22,049 bases of DNA from Fimenecus sp045593645 (GTDB lineage Bacteria; Bacillota; Clostridia; Oscillospirales; Acutalibacteraceae), in assembly GCA_045593645.1 (NCBI GenBank), contig JAZNWZ010000124.1, positions 1 to 22,049 of the forward strand. The letters are read 5' to 3'. Both the position numbers and the translations under genes were made by a program. The notes under the pieces were generated by a model. The model was not told the DNA's origin, did no database searches, and was given only the letters and a program-made list of their open reading frames with translations. Positions 1-5,865 of this stretch are shown here, piece after piece. The first letter of the stretch is position 1, and every line of letters starts with the position of its first letter.

Positions 1-1239
1 AACGACAGATTTTTACCCGATAAAGCCATTGACCTTCTTGATGAGGCTTGCACTTGTGCAAACCTTCGCAACGTTGCTATAAGTGATTATCAGAAGCTTA
101 TGGCAAAAATTGAAGATTTAAACGAGCGTCAGGAAGAATTACTTGATACAACTGCTGAAGAAGGTCCTGATTATGAAGCAATTTCGAATCTCAAAGCAGA
201 AAAAATTGCTCTTGAAAAAGAAGCAGCTCAGGTTAAAATCAAAGCTGATGATAACGATGTTACCGAGGAAGATATTGCCAGAGTTATTAATCTATGGACA
301 GGTATTCCAACTTCTAAAATTATCGAAAATGATATGAGAAAGCTTTCGGGTCTTGAAAGCAAGCTTAAGCAGAGAATTATCGGTCAGGATGAAGCAATTG
401 AGGTTCTTGCCGCTGCTATCAGAAGAAGCAGAGTTCAGATTTCTGCTGTAAGAAAACCTGCATCTTTCATTTTTGTTGGTCCAACAGGTGTTGGTAAAAC
501 AGAGCTTGTTAAACAGCTTTCAATGGAACTTTTTGATACACCTGAAACACTTATTCGTCTTGATATGAGTGAGTTTATGGAGAAACACTCAGTTTCTCGT
601 CTTATTGGCTCACCACCTGGATATGTAGGTTATGATGAGGCAGGTCAACTTACTGAAAAGGTAAGAAGAAAACCATATTCAATAATTCTCTTTGATGAAA
701 TTGAAAAAGCTCATCCTGATGTTATGAATATTCTTCTTCAAATCCTTGATGAAGGCAAAACAAATGATGCTCATGGCAGAACAGTTAGCTTTGCAAATAC
801 AGTTATTATTATGACTTCAAATGCAGGCAGTCAAAAGGCTGAAACATCATTGGGCTTTGGCAAAACAGAAAAAGACATTTCAAAAGAAAAGGTTCTTAAG
901 GCTTTAGGCGAGTTTTTACGTCCTGAGTTTATTGGCAGAGTTGATGAAATTGTAGTCTTTAACCCACTTTCAAAAGAGAATTACGAGAGCATTGCTCTTT
1001 TAATGCTTAATGAGATTAAAACTGTTCTTAAGGATAAAGGCATTTCACTTGAAATTGATGAAAAAGCACCTGCAACAATTGTTGAAAAAATGAGTGGTAA
1101 CGCTCGCGGTGCAAGAGAACTTCGTAACGTAATTCGTAGAAATATCGAAGATAAAATATCAACTCTTATGATTGATAATCTTGGCACAATAATCAACAAA
1201 ATTTCAATTTCAAAAGATTTAGACGTGTCTTTTGAATAA
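1..1239 (+). CDS. clpC: ClpC-type AAA+ unfoldase, C-terminal part (5' end outside window)
   Basis: ATP-dependent unfoldase that feeds substrates to the ClpP protease in the cytoplasm. The frame is open from base 1, so the N-domain and most of the first AAA module are missing. Visible in order (codons from base 1): the RFLPDKAIDLLDEA end of AAA-1, a middle coiled coil of about 60 residues, WTGIP, then AAA-2 with Walker A GPTGVGKT (about 160-167), Walker B IILFDE (D232-E233), the GSPPGYVGY pore loop and the GARELRN sensor-2 region. The short middle domain fits ClpC rather than ClpB, whose middle domain is far longer. L284-G285-F286 matches the LGF/VGF loop that docks on ClpP, which ClpB lacks. 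What is seen identifies a ClpP-partnering Clp/Hsp100; the ClpC assignment rests on middle-domain length, so ClpE or another paralog is not fully excluded. Confidence 0.9.
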   Translation, partial: NDRFLPDKAIDLLDEACTCANLRNVAISDYQKLMAKIEDLNERQEELLDTTAEEGPDYEAISNLKAEKIALEKEAAQVKIKADDNDVTEEDIARVINLWTGIPTSKIIENDMRKLSGLESKLKQRIIGQDEAIEVLAAAIRRSRVQISAVRKPASFIFVGPTGVGKTELVKQLSMELFDTPETLIRLDMSEFMEKHSVSRLIGSPPGYVGYDEAGQLTEKVRRKPYSIILFDEIEKAHPDVMNILLQILDEGKTNDAHGRTVSFANTVIIMTSNAGSQKAETSLGFGKTEKDISKEKVLKALGEFLRPEFIGRVDEIVVFNPLSKENYESIALLMLNEIKTVLKDKGISLEIDEKAPATIVEKMSGNARGARELRNVIRRNIEDKISTLMIDNLGTIINKISISKDLDVSFE

Positions 1240-1248
1240 AAAAATAAA

Positions 1249-1268
1249 GGTGGGAGCTTGCTCCCACC
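1249..1268. terminator. perfect intergenic hairpin after clpC, better oriented as a minus-strand terminator
   Basis: GGTGGGAGC and GCTCCCACC form a 9-bp perfect stem around a TT loop. On the plus strand it is followed by ATATTTATA, a poor T-tract. On the minus strand it runs into TTTATTTTTTT, a good intrinsic-terminator tail, yet no minus-strand gene lies upstream of it here. It may be a weak clpC terminator or an intercistronic mRNA-stabilising hairpin. Confidence 0.6.
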
Positions 1269-1290
1269 ATATTTATATGGGGGAAATATT

Positions 1291-2205
1291 ATGGATTTTG
1301 CAACACCAGCAAAAAGCCAATGGGGAAAATATATATTTTGTTATTTTGTCGGCAATAAACCTGAAGAAGAGCGTATTCATTTTGCCGTAAGTGAAGATGG
1401 ATATAACTTCAAAGCACTTAATAACAACGAGCCGATGATTATTCAAACAAAGGGCAAAAAATGTGTTAGAGACCCATATATTTTCAAGGGCCAAGATGAT
1501 TTTTATTACATAGTGGGAACTGATATGAAATGCGAAGAAGGATGGCTTTCAAACCACTCACTTGTTACTTGGAAATCAAAAGATTTAATCACTTGGACAG
1601 ATGAAACAATAATTGATATAAGAGATTTTGATGGCGATTTTAAAACAACAACAAGAGCATGGGCACCACAGGTGATGTGGGACGAGCAAAAGCAAAAATA
1701 TATGTTTTATTGGGCCCATTCTGATGAGAAAAATGATGTTGCACAAATGTATTATGCTTATTCAGATGATATGAAGACAATCACAGAGCCAAAGCCCATG
1801 TATGTTCGTCCTGGAATTCAAACTATTGATGGTGATATTGGCTACAATAAAAAAACAGGTGAGTATTATCTCTATTTTAAGCATGATGAAGACCAGACAA
1901 TAGCCTATGTAAAATCAAAAAAGCTCAATGGACCTTATAACGAGCCTTGTGAAGTTGTTTCATTGGCAAAAACCGGAGTAGAGGGCAGTGAAATTTACAA
2001 TATCAATGGTACTGATACTTGGGTTATGGTAATGGATGAATATGGCACCGATAGATTTTTTATGCAACAAACAACTGACTTCGAAAACTTTAAAGTAATA
2101 AAAAGTGAAGATTATAGTATGAGTTTTAATCCACGACATGGCTCAATCTGTGCAATAACTGATGAAGAATACCAAAAATTATTGGTTAGATTTTTGCTAA
2201 AATAG
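1291..2205 (+). CDS. GH43-like five-bladed beta-propeller glycosidase, cytoplasmic
   Basis: Predicted glycoside hydrolase of the GH43/GH-F type fold, 304 residues. The start ATG is chosen because TGGGGGA lies 6-7 bases upstream; an upstream in-frame TTG at 1258 falls inside the hairpin after clpC. Family-like motifs: H30-FAVSEDGYNF, R60-DPYIF65 (Asp typical of the first catalytic blade), AWAPQVMWDEQKQKYMFYWA (about 123-142), I179-DGDIGY185 (second acidic site), E231-GSEIY236 (likely general acid) and RHGSI near the C-terminus. These recur in arabinosidase/xylosidase-type propellers. No signal peptide or carbohydrate-binding module is visible, so it probably acts on imported oligosaccharides. 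Substrate cannot be told from sequence. No promoter is evident between the clpC hairpin and this gene. Confidence 0.85.
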   Translation: MDFATPAKSQWGKYIFCYFVGNKPEEERIHFAVSEDGYNFKALNNNEPMIIQTKGKKCVRDPYIFKGQDDFYYIVGTDMKCEEGWLSNHSLVTWKSKDLITWTDETIIDIRDFDGDFKTTTRAWAPQVMWDEQKQKYMFYWAHSDEKNDVAQMYYAYSDDMKTITEPKPMYVRPGIQTIDGDIGYNKKTGEYYLYFKHDEDQTIAYVKSKKLNGPYNEPCEVVSLAKTGVEGSEIYNINGTDTWVMVMDEYGTDRFFMQQTTDFENFKVIKSEDYSMSFNPRHGSICAITDEEYQKLLVRFLLK

Positions 2206-2216
2206 TATGCTTTTTA

Positions 2217-2245
2217 TTGACATCAACAATTTAATGTGCTAAACT
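2217..2245 (+). promoter_or_regulatory. sigma-A promoter for the TM2 gene
   Basis: TTGACA (2217-2222), 17-base spacer, TAAACT (2240-2245) with an extended TGC just before the -10. It lies 33 bases before the TM2 start codon. Confidence 0.7.
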
Positions 2246-2277
2246 TGATTTATCCAAATATGGTGAGGAGGATTATT

Positions 2278-2664
2278 ATGTTTTGTAAAAATTGTGGTGC
2301 TCAAATGCAACCTAACCAAGCAATTTGCCTTAATTGTGGAGTAAAAACAGGAGAGGGTACTGCTTTCTGTGCTAACTGTGGTCAACCAGTAGCTCCTGGT
2401 GCAGCAGTTTGCTTAAGCTGTGGCGTTGCAACAACAAACGCTAACGCTCAATACCTTGGTGGTAAAGATAAGCTTGTTATGGCTCTTATCTGCTTCTTCC
2501 TTGGTGGTTTAGGTATCCATAACTTTATGATGGGCGAAACAAAGAAAGGTATTTGCAAAATTGTTGCATCTTGCCTTTGCGGACTTGGTGGAATTCTTGC
2601 ACTTATCGACTTCATTAAGATTCTTACAGATAAGTATGAAGTAAACCCAGACGCAATGTTCTAA
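2278..2664 (+). CDS. double zinc-ribbon TM2-domain membrane protein
   Basis: Small membrane protein of 128 residues with unknown molecular role. The ATG is preceded by GAGGAGG at good spacing; an upstream in-frame TTG would overlap the promoter -10. Two zinc-ribbon knuckles are visible: C3-x2-C6 with C17-x2-C20, and C31-x2-C34 with C45-x2-C48, each followed by Gly. Residues about 64-115 form a TM2 domain: a hydrophobic helix, the GLGIHNFMMGE turn, a second helix (CGLGGILALIDFIKIL), then a polar tail. TM2 proteins with zinc ribbons are common in Firmicutes and usually lack an assigned function. It has its own promoter and terminator, so it is monocistronic. Confidence 0.9.
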   Translation: MFCKNCGAQMQPNQAICLNCGVKTGEGTAFCANCGQPVAPGAAVCLSCGVATTNANAQYLGGKDKLVMALICFFLGGLGIHNFMMGETKKGICKIVASCLCGLGGILALIDFIKILTDKYEVNPDAMF

Positions 2665-2676
2665 TTTTATACACAT

Positions 2677-2716
2677 AAGGGCTGTGGTTGTTCTGCAGCC
2701 CTTTTTGTTTTGTTTT
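2677..2716 (+). terminator. intrinsic terminator of the TM2 gene
   Basis: AAGGGCTG (2677-2684) pairs with CAGCCCTT (2696-2703) across an 11-base loop and runs into TTTTTGTTTTGTTTT. Confidence 0.85.
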
Positions 2717-2787
2717 AAAAGCACAAAAAAGCAATATAAAAGGAGTAAATTATTTGCATATATTTTTTAAAAACTTTAAAAAACTTA

Positions 2788-2816
2788 TTGACAAAGAATT
2801 GCCCTTATGTTAAAAT
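2788..2816 (+). promoter_or_regulatory. strong promoter of the tRNA cluster
   Basis: TTGACA (2788-2793), a 17-base spacer and TAAAAT (2811-2816), close to the sigma-A consensus. It lies 18 bases before the first tRNA, in AT-rich DNA as expected for a stable-RNA promoter. Confidence 0.85.
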
Positions 2817-2834
2817 ATCATTCGTCCGCGAGAT

Positions 2835-2908
2835 GCGGGTGTAGTTCAATGGTAGAATCCCAGCCTTCCAAGCTGGTCGTGTGGGTTCGATTCCCATCAC
2901 CCGCTCCA
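2835..2908 (+). tRNA. tRNA-Gly (UCC)
   Basis: Complete cloverleaf. Acceptor GCGGGTG pairs with CACCCGC (2898-2904), the discriminator is T2905 and CCA is encoded. Anticodon stem CCAGC/GCTGG encloses loop CTTCCAA with anticodon TCC (2867-2869). The T-loop GTTCGATTC is present. It is the first gene of the cluster and reads GGA codons. Confidence 0.95.
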
Positions 2909-2911
2909 TAT

Positions 2912-2988
2912 GCGCTGATAGCTCAGTTGGATAGAGCATCTGCCTTCTAAGCAGAGGGTCGGGGGTTCGAATCCCTTTCAGCGTGCCA
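2912..2988 (+). tRNA. tRNA-Arg (UCU)
   Basis: Acceptor GCGCTGA pairs with TCAGCGT (2978-2984; the terminal pair is G-U), discriminator G2985, CCA encoded. Anticodon stem TCTGC/GCAGA with loop CTTCTAA gives anticodon TCT (2946-2948), reading AGA. It begins 3 bases after the Gly tRNA, so the two must be processed from one transcript. Confidence 0.95.
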
Positions 2989-2990
2989 AA

Positions 2991-3021
2991 TCAGCGTAGG
3001 AAGGTTTACTTTTTGCGCTGA
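2991..3021 (+). repeat. spacer hairpin repeating the tRNA-Arg acceptor arms
   Basis: The spacer after tRNA-Arg repeats the tRNA 3' acceptor strand (TCAGCGT at 2978-2984 and again at 2991-2997) and its 5' strand (GCGCTGA at 2912-2918 and again at 3015-3021). The copies TCAGCG and CGCTGA can pair as a 6-bp stem with a 19-base loop. It could be a remnant of a partial duplication or a processing signal. Confidence 0.5.
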
Positions 3022-3029
3022 GTATATAT

Positions 3030-3107
3030 GGTGGGTATAGCTTAGTTGGTTAAAGCGCCAGTTTGTGGCACTGGAGACCATCGGTTCGAATCCGATTATC
3101 CACCCCA
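3030..3107 (+). tRNA. tRNA-His (GUG)
   Basis: Carries the histidine-specific extra G(-1) at 3030 opposite discriminator C3104. Acceptor GTGGGTA pairs with TATCCAC (3097-3103, one G-U pair), CCA is encoded at 3105-3107. Anticodon stem CCAGT/ACTGG encloses TTGTGGC with anticodon GTG (3065-3067). The T-arm is CGGTTCGAATCCG. Confidence 0.95.
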
Positions 3108-3119
3108 CCAACATTGAGG

Positions 3120-3138
3120 CTCCGTTCCCCAAACGGAG
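3120..3138 (+). other. stem-loop between tRNA-His and tRNA-Gln
   Basis: CTCCGTT (3120-3126) and AACGGAG (3132-3138) form a perfect 7-bp stem with loop CCCCA, followed only by TTTCAAT. It resembles a weak terminator or RNase processing hairpin. I see no separate promoter for tRNA-Gln, so partial read-through is the likely arrangement. Confidence 0.6.
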
Positions 3139-3160
3139 TTTCAATAAAACAATTAAATAT

Positions 3161-3235
3161 TGGGGTGTCGTCAAGCGGTAAGACACAGCACTTTGACTGC
3201 TGCATTCGTAGGTTCGAATCCTGCCACCCCAGCCA
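3161..3235 (+). tRNA. tRNA-Gln (UUG)
   Basis: Acceptor TGGGGTG pairs with CACCCCA (3225-3231), discriminator G3232, CCA encoded at 3233-3235. The T-A first acceptor pair is typical of tRNA-Gln. Anticodon stem CAGCA/TGCTG encloses CTTTGAC with anticodon TTG (3193-3195). Last gene of the cluster; the terminator stem begins at its final A. Confidence 0.95.
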
Positions 3236-3273
3236 AAAGAAAATCCGTTCACGAAGTGGACGGATTTTCTTTT
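3235..3273. terminator. terminator of the tRNA cluster, probably bidirectional
   Basis: An 18-bp stem (3235-3252 with 3256-3273, one G-T wobble) closed by loop GAA, with A-rich left and T-rich right flanks built into the stem (ending TTTTCTTTT). The symmetric A/T flanks would also work for minus-strand transcription arriving from the ZIP gene at 3379. The 105 bases up to that gene hold only AT-rich sequence with several imperfect ATTC repeats. Confidence 0.9.
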
Positions 3274-3378
3274 GTATTATTAATTATTCAATATTCATCA
3301 TTCGTTATTCATTTATTCAGAACAGATTAAAAAATAAAGAATAATATCTTTGCTTGGATAAGAGAAATATAATTTTTA

Positions 3379-4182
3379 TTACCCCAACATTAAATCTAAT
3401 AGCATCATAGTTGAAAAGCCAAGAATAATTCCTGTTGTTGCAAAATACGGTTGTGCTTGTTGATTTTTCTGACATTCTGGTATTAACTCATGTACTGCGA
3501 CTAATATCATTGCACCTGCTGCAAATGAAAGAGCATAAGGTAAAATTGATTCAACATATACAACAAGCATTGCACCTAAAACTCCGGCAATAGGTTCTAC
3601 CATAGCAGATGCTTGACCAAATAAGAAACACTTTTTTCTTGAGTAGCCTTCACGCCTTAAAGGAACAGACACTGCCGCCCCTTCAGGAAAATTCTGCAAA
3701 CCAATTCCAATTGCAACAAGAATTGCTCCCATCAAACTTTCTGCACTATATCCGTTTTTTTGTAATGCACCAAAAGCGACTCCAACTGCCAATCCTTCAG
3801 GTATGTTGTGTAGTGTAATAGAAAGAATTAGCATTATAATTCGATGTAATTGTTCATTGGGCTCTTTTGAGGTGGAGTCTGCTTTTCGTCTTGCAAAAGA
3901 AACAACTTTGTCTGATATCCACATAAATAAAGCACCAAATAAAAATCCAACTGTTGCTACTAAATATGCAGGTGTGCTCAATGTAGTTTCAGCTCGTTCA
4001 ATGGCTGGTTGAAGCAAAGACCAAAAGCTTGCTGCAATCATAACACCCGATGCAAATCCAAGCATAATATTTAAATTCTTTTGATTAGGTGATTTGAAAA
4101 AGACAACAGTAGCCGCACCTAAGGCAGTAACGAACCAAGTACCGAGCGTGGCTACTAATGCCATTATGACATAAGAATTCAT
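3379..4182 (-). CDS. ZIP-family metal transporter (GufA/ZupT type), copy 1
   Basis: Integral membrane divalent-metal importer (zinc, iron or manganese by family), 267 residues with about eight hydrophobic segments. Family signatures: a metal-site helix with LHNIPEGLAVGVAFG, a second with LQNFPEGAAVSVPL, and HELIPE near the C-terminus. The long loop between helices 3 and 4 carries RRKADSTSKEPNEQLHR. The ATG is preceded by AGGAGG (4189-4194 on the minus strand) at ideal spacing. It is divergent from a second ZIP gene, about 115 bases away. The two copies differ clearly (HNIPEG/QNFPEG against HNLPEG/QNIPEG) and are not a recent duplication. Metal specificity cannot be called. Confidence 0.93.
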   Translation of the reverse strand: MNSYVIMALVATLGTWFVTALGAATVVFFKSPNQKNLNIMLGFASGVMIAASFWSLLQPAIERAETTLSTPAYLVATVGFLFGALFMWISDKVVSFARRKADSTSKEPNEQLHRIIMLILSITLHNIPEGLAVGVAFGALQKNGYSAESLMGAILVAIGIGLQNFPEGAAVSVPLRREGYSRKKCFLFGQASAMVEPIAGVLGAMLVVYVESILPYALSFAAGAMILVAVHELIPECQKNQQAQPYFATTGIILGFSTMMLLDLMLG

Positions 4183-4242
4183 AAAATACCTCCTAATAAC
4201 TATTATATTTTTTATAGTTTTTAGGGTTCATTATTTTACAAA

Positions 4243-4258
4243 TATTTATTGATAAATA
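4243..4258. promoter_or_regulatory. 16-bp inverted repeat over the -35 of ZIP copy 2 (possible operator)
   Basis: TATTTAT-TG-ATAAATA is a perfect 7-bp inverted repeat that includes the TTGATA -35 hexamer. A repressor bound here could control the transporter. It is AT-only apart from one base, so chance is possible; it does not match the Bacillus Fur/Zur/PerR 7-1-7 consensus exactly. Confidence 0.35.
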
Positions 4259-4277
4259 GCATTCTTTTTGATATTAT
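4249..4277 (+). promoter_or_regulatory. promoter of ZIP copy 2
   Basis: TTGATA (4249-4254), 17-base spacer, TATTAT (4272-4277). Transcription would start near 4284, which rules out the upstream in-frame TTG at 4249 and supports the ATG at 4297. Confidence 0.75.
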
Positions 4278-4296
4278 AAGAGTAGTAGGTGATATT

Positions 4297-5052
4297 ATGA
4301 AAGTTGTAATTTTAACTGCTTTGGGTGTAGGCTTTGCTACTGTTTTTGGAAGTTTTATAGGTTTTGCACTTAAAAAGATTTCACATAAATTTAATGACAT
4401 TGTTTTAAGTTTTGCTGCAGGAATAATGCTTGCTGCTGCAGTTTTAGGACTTATAATCCCTGCAGTTGCAAGTGTAGAGGGTATTGGTGGCTTGGCAGTT
4501 GTTGTCTTTGGTGTTTTATCAGGCGCTTTGTTTTTAAGCGTTATGGATAGAGTTGTGCCACATCTTCACCATTTAACTGGGGCAGACACCGAAAAGCACG
4601 AGCATATACAAAATTTAAATCGTGTTTTACTTTTTGTTTTTGCAATAGGAATTCATAATCTGCCTGAGGGTATTGCAGCAGGTGTAAGTTTTGGTACAGG
4701 CAATATTGCTGATGCCATAACAGTTGCAAGTGGTATTGCTCTTCAAAATATTCCTGAAGGTATGGTGATTATTGCACCAATGCTTAATGCAGGAATTAAA
4801 AAAAGACGAGCATTTATAATCGCTTTGTGCACAGGACTTGTAGAAGTTGTCGGTACAATGATAGGTTACTTTGTAGTTAATATTTCAGTTGTAATATTGC
4901 CATTTGCACTTGCATTTGCAGGTGGTACAATGCTTTATGTAATAAGTGATGAAATGATACCTGAAACTCATTCACACGGTTTTGAAAAAAGTGCAACATT
5001 CTCGTTGCTTATAGGCTTTTGTGTAATGCTTATAATGGATTTTTTGTTATAG
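4297..5052 (+). CDS. ZIP-family metal transporter (GufA/ZupT type), copy 2
   Basis: Second ZIP-type divalent-metal transporter, 251 residues. The start is ATG 4297 because the promoter ends at 4277 and GTAGGTGAT lies just upstream. Metal-site helices: IGIHNLPEGIAAGVSFG and ALQNIPEGMVIIAP, plus DEMIPETHSHG near the C-terminus. The variable loop is histidine-rich (HLHHLTGADTEKHEH), a feature of many zinc-handling ZIPs, whereas copy 1 lacks histidines there. About eight membrane segments. Followed by a terminator whose right arm is the sigK ribosome site. Having two divergent, unlike ZIPs suggests different metals or affinities; that is inference. Confidence 0.93.
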   Translation: MKVVILTALGVGFATVFGSFIGFALKKISHKFNDIVLSFAAGIMLAAAVLGLIIPAVASVEGIGGLAVVVFGVLSGALFLSVMDRVVPHLHHLTGADTEKHEHIQNLNRVLLFVFAIGIHNLPEGIAAGVSFGTGNIADAITVASGIALQNIPEGMVIIAPMLNAGIKKRRAFIIALCTGLVEVVGTMIGYFVVNISVVILPFALAFAGGTMLYVISDEMIPETHSHGFEKSATFSLLIGFCVMLIMDFLL

Positions 5053-5067
5053 GACTTGCAAAAAAAT

Positions 5068-5104
5068 AACACCTTTCGAATATAGTTTCGAGAGGTGTTT
5101 TTTT
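5068..5104 (+). terminator. terminator of ZIP copy 2 that contains the sigK Shine-Dalgarno
   Basis: AACACCT (5068-5074) pairs with AGGTGTT (5093-5099) and the stem extends inward to 14 bp (one T-G wobble) around loop TATAGT, followed by seven T (5098-5104). The right arm contains GAGGTG (5092-5097), a strong ribosome site 7 bases before the sigK ATG. The same bases therefore stop transcription and, in read-through RNA, would hide the sigK ribosome site. Confidence 0.85.
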
Positions 5105-5794
5105 ATGTTACTTTCAGTATTACAAGGACTTTCAACCAATATTTTATATTTTATTCTTCATCTTTCAACAAACAGTTCATTTCCAAAACCATTAACTGCA
5201 AAAGAAGAACAAGAAGAGTTTATAAAATTCCATAAAAATGGTGATATCGATGCAAGAAATCGACTTGTAAATCATAATATGCGACTTGTTGCTCATATTA
5301 TCAAAAAATATTATGCAGGAGTGTCTGACCAAGACGATATTATTTCAATAGGCACAATAGGGCTTATAAAAGCCATAAATACCTTTGATTATACAAAGGG
5401 TACTCGACTTGCAACCTATGCTTCAAGGTGTATTGAAAATGAGATTTTTATGAGTTTTAGAACAAGAAAGAAAAATTCAGTTGAAATATCTATGAATGAG
5501 CCTATTGATGTTGATAACGAGGGCAACCCTTTAACCTTTTGCGATATAATTTATAGTGAAGAATCTGTCTTTGACCAAGTTGATACAAAAATAAAAATTG
5601 AGCAGCTTTATGAGTATATGAAAACCATAAAAGACCAAAGAAAAAAGCAGATTTTAATAATGAGATATGGCCTTTACGGTACTGACCCAATGACACAAAT
5701 CGAAGTGGCAAAAAAGTTGGGGATTTCACGCTCTTATGTATCACGAATAGAAACAAAAGCAATCAAAGAATTAAAGGAGTTTTTTGAGGTATAA
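5105..5794 (+). CDS. sigK: RNA polymerase sigma-K (late mother-cell sporulation sigma), with pro-sequence
   Basis: Directs late mother-cell transcription during spore formation. 229 residues. The N-terminus is hydrophobic (LLSVLQGLSTNILYFILHLST, about 2-22), then SSFPKPLTAKEE, matching the FPQPLS junction of Bacillus SigK where the pro-sequence joins the mature protein. Region 2 has MRLVAHIIKKYY, ISIGTIGLIKAINTF and LATYASRCIENEI; region 4.2 has a helix-turn-helix with IEVAKKLGISRSYVSRIETKAIKEL. SigK is distinguished from SigE by RLVAHI (SigE has RLVVYI) and by the FPxPL junction. The gene is one uninterrupted frame, without the skin element that splits sigK in B. subtilis and C. difficile. 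ATG 5105 follows GAGGTG at 7 bases. I see no convincing sigma-E promoter of its own. Confidence 0.93.
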   Translation: MLLSVLQGLSTNILYFILHLSTNSSFPKPLTAKEEQEEFIKFHKNGDIDARNRLVNHNMRLVAHIIKKYYAGVSDQDDIISIGTIGLIKAINTFDYTKGTRLATYASRCIENEIFMSFRTRKKNSVEISMNEPIDVDNEGNPLTFCDIIYSEESVFDQVDTKIKIEQLYEYMKTIKDQRKKQILIMRYGLYGTDPMTQIEVAKKLGISRSYVSRIETKAIKELKEFFEV

Positions 5795-5807
5795 TTTTAC
5801 AATATTA

Positions 5808-5836
5808 TTGAAAAACAATGTGCAGTTTGATATAAT
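5808..5836 (+). promoter_or_regulatory. promoter of the GH63-like glycosidase gene
   Basis: TTGAAA (5808-5813), 17-base spacer, perfect TATAAT (5831-5836). It begins 14 bases after the sigK stop, so the glycosidase is transcribed separately in vegetative cells. Confidence 0.85.
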
Positions 5837-5865
5837 AAAATGAATAATTATACAGAGGTAGATTT

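Noticed and set aside
2947..3252. 101-residue minus-strand open frame across the tRNA cluster
   Set aside because: It is antisense to three tRNAs and encodes the well-known artefact peptides (GGRIRTYE, ERDSNPRPSA) that arise from translating tRNA genes.
3274..3320. Clustered ATTC/TATTC repeats after the tRNA terminator, possible mobile-element relic or attachment site
   Set aside because: Imperfect, irregularly spaced and AT-only; no integrase, target duplication or paired end is visible. tRNA 3' ends are not duplicated in the window.
3063..3344. 93-residue plus-strand open frame starting within tRNA-His
   Set aside because: It covers tRNA-His, tRNA-Gln and the terminator; no ribosome site or recognisable protein.
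4249..4296. Upstream TTG start for ZIP copy 2
   Set aside because: It coincides with the -35 hexamer of a good promoter, so it would lie upstream of the transcript; ATG 4297 has a fitting ribosome site.
5077..5090. Sigma-E type -10 (AATATAGT) in the terminator loop upstream of sigK
   Set aside because: It matches loosely, but no sigma-E -35 occurs at the required spacing and the TSS would fall inside the ribosome site.
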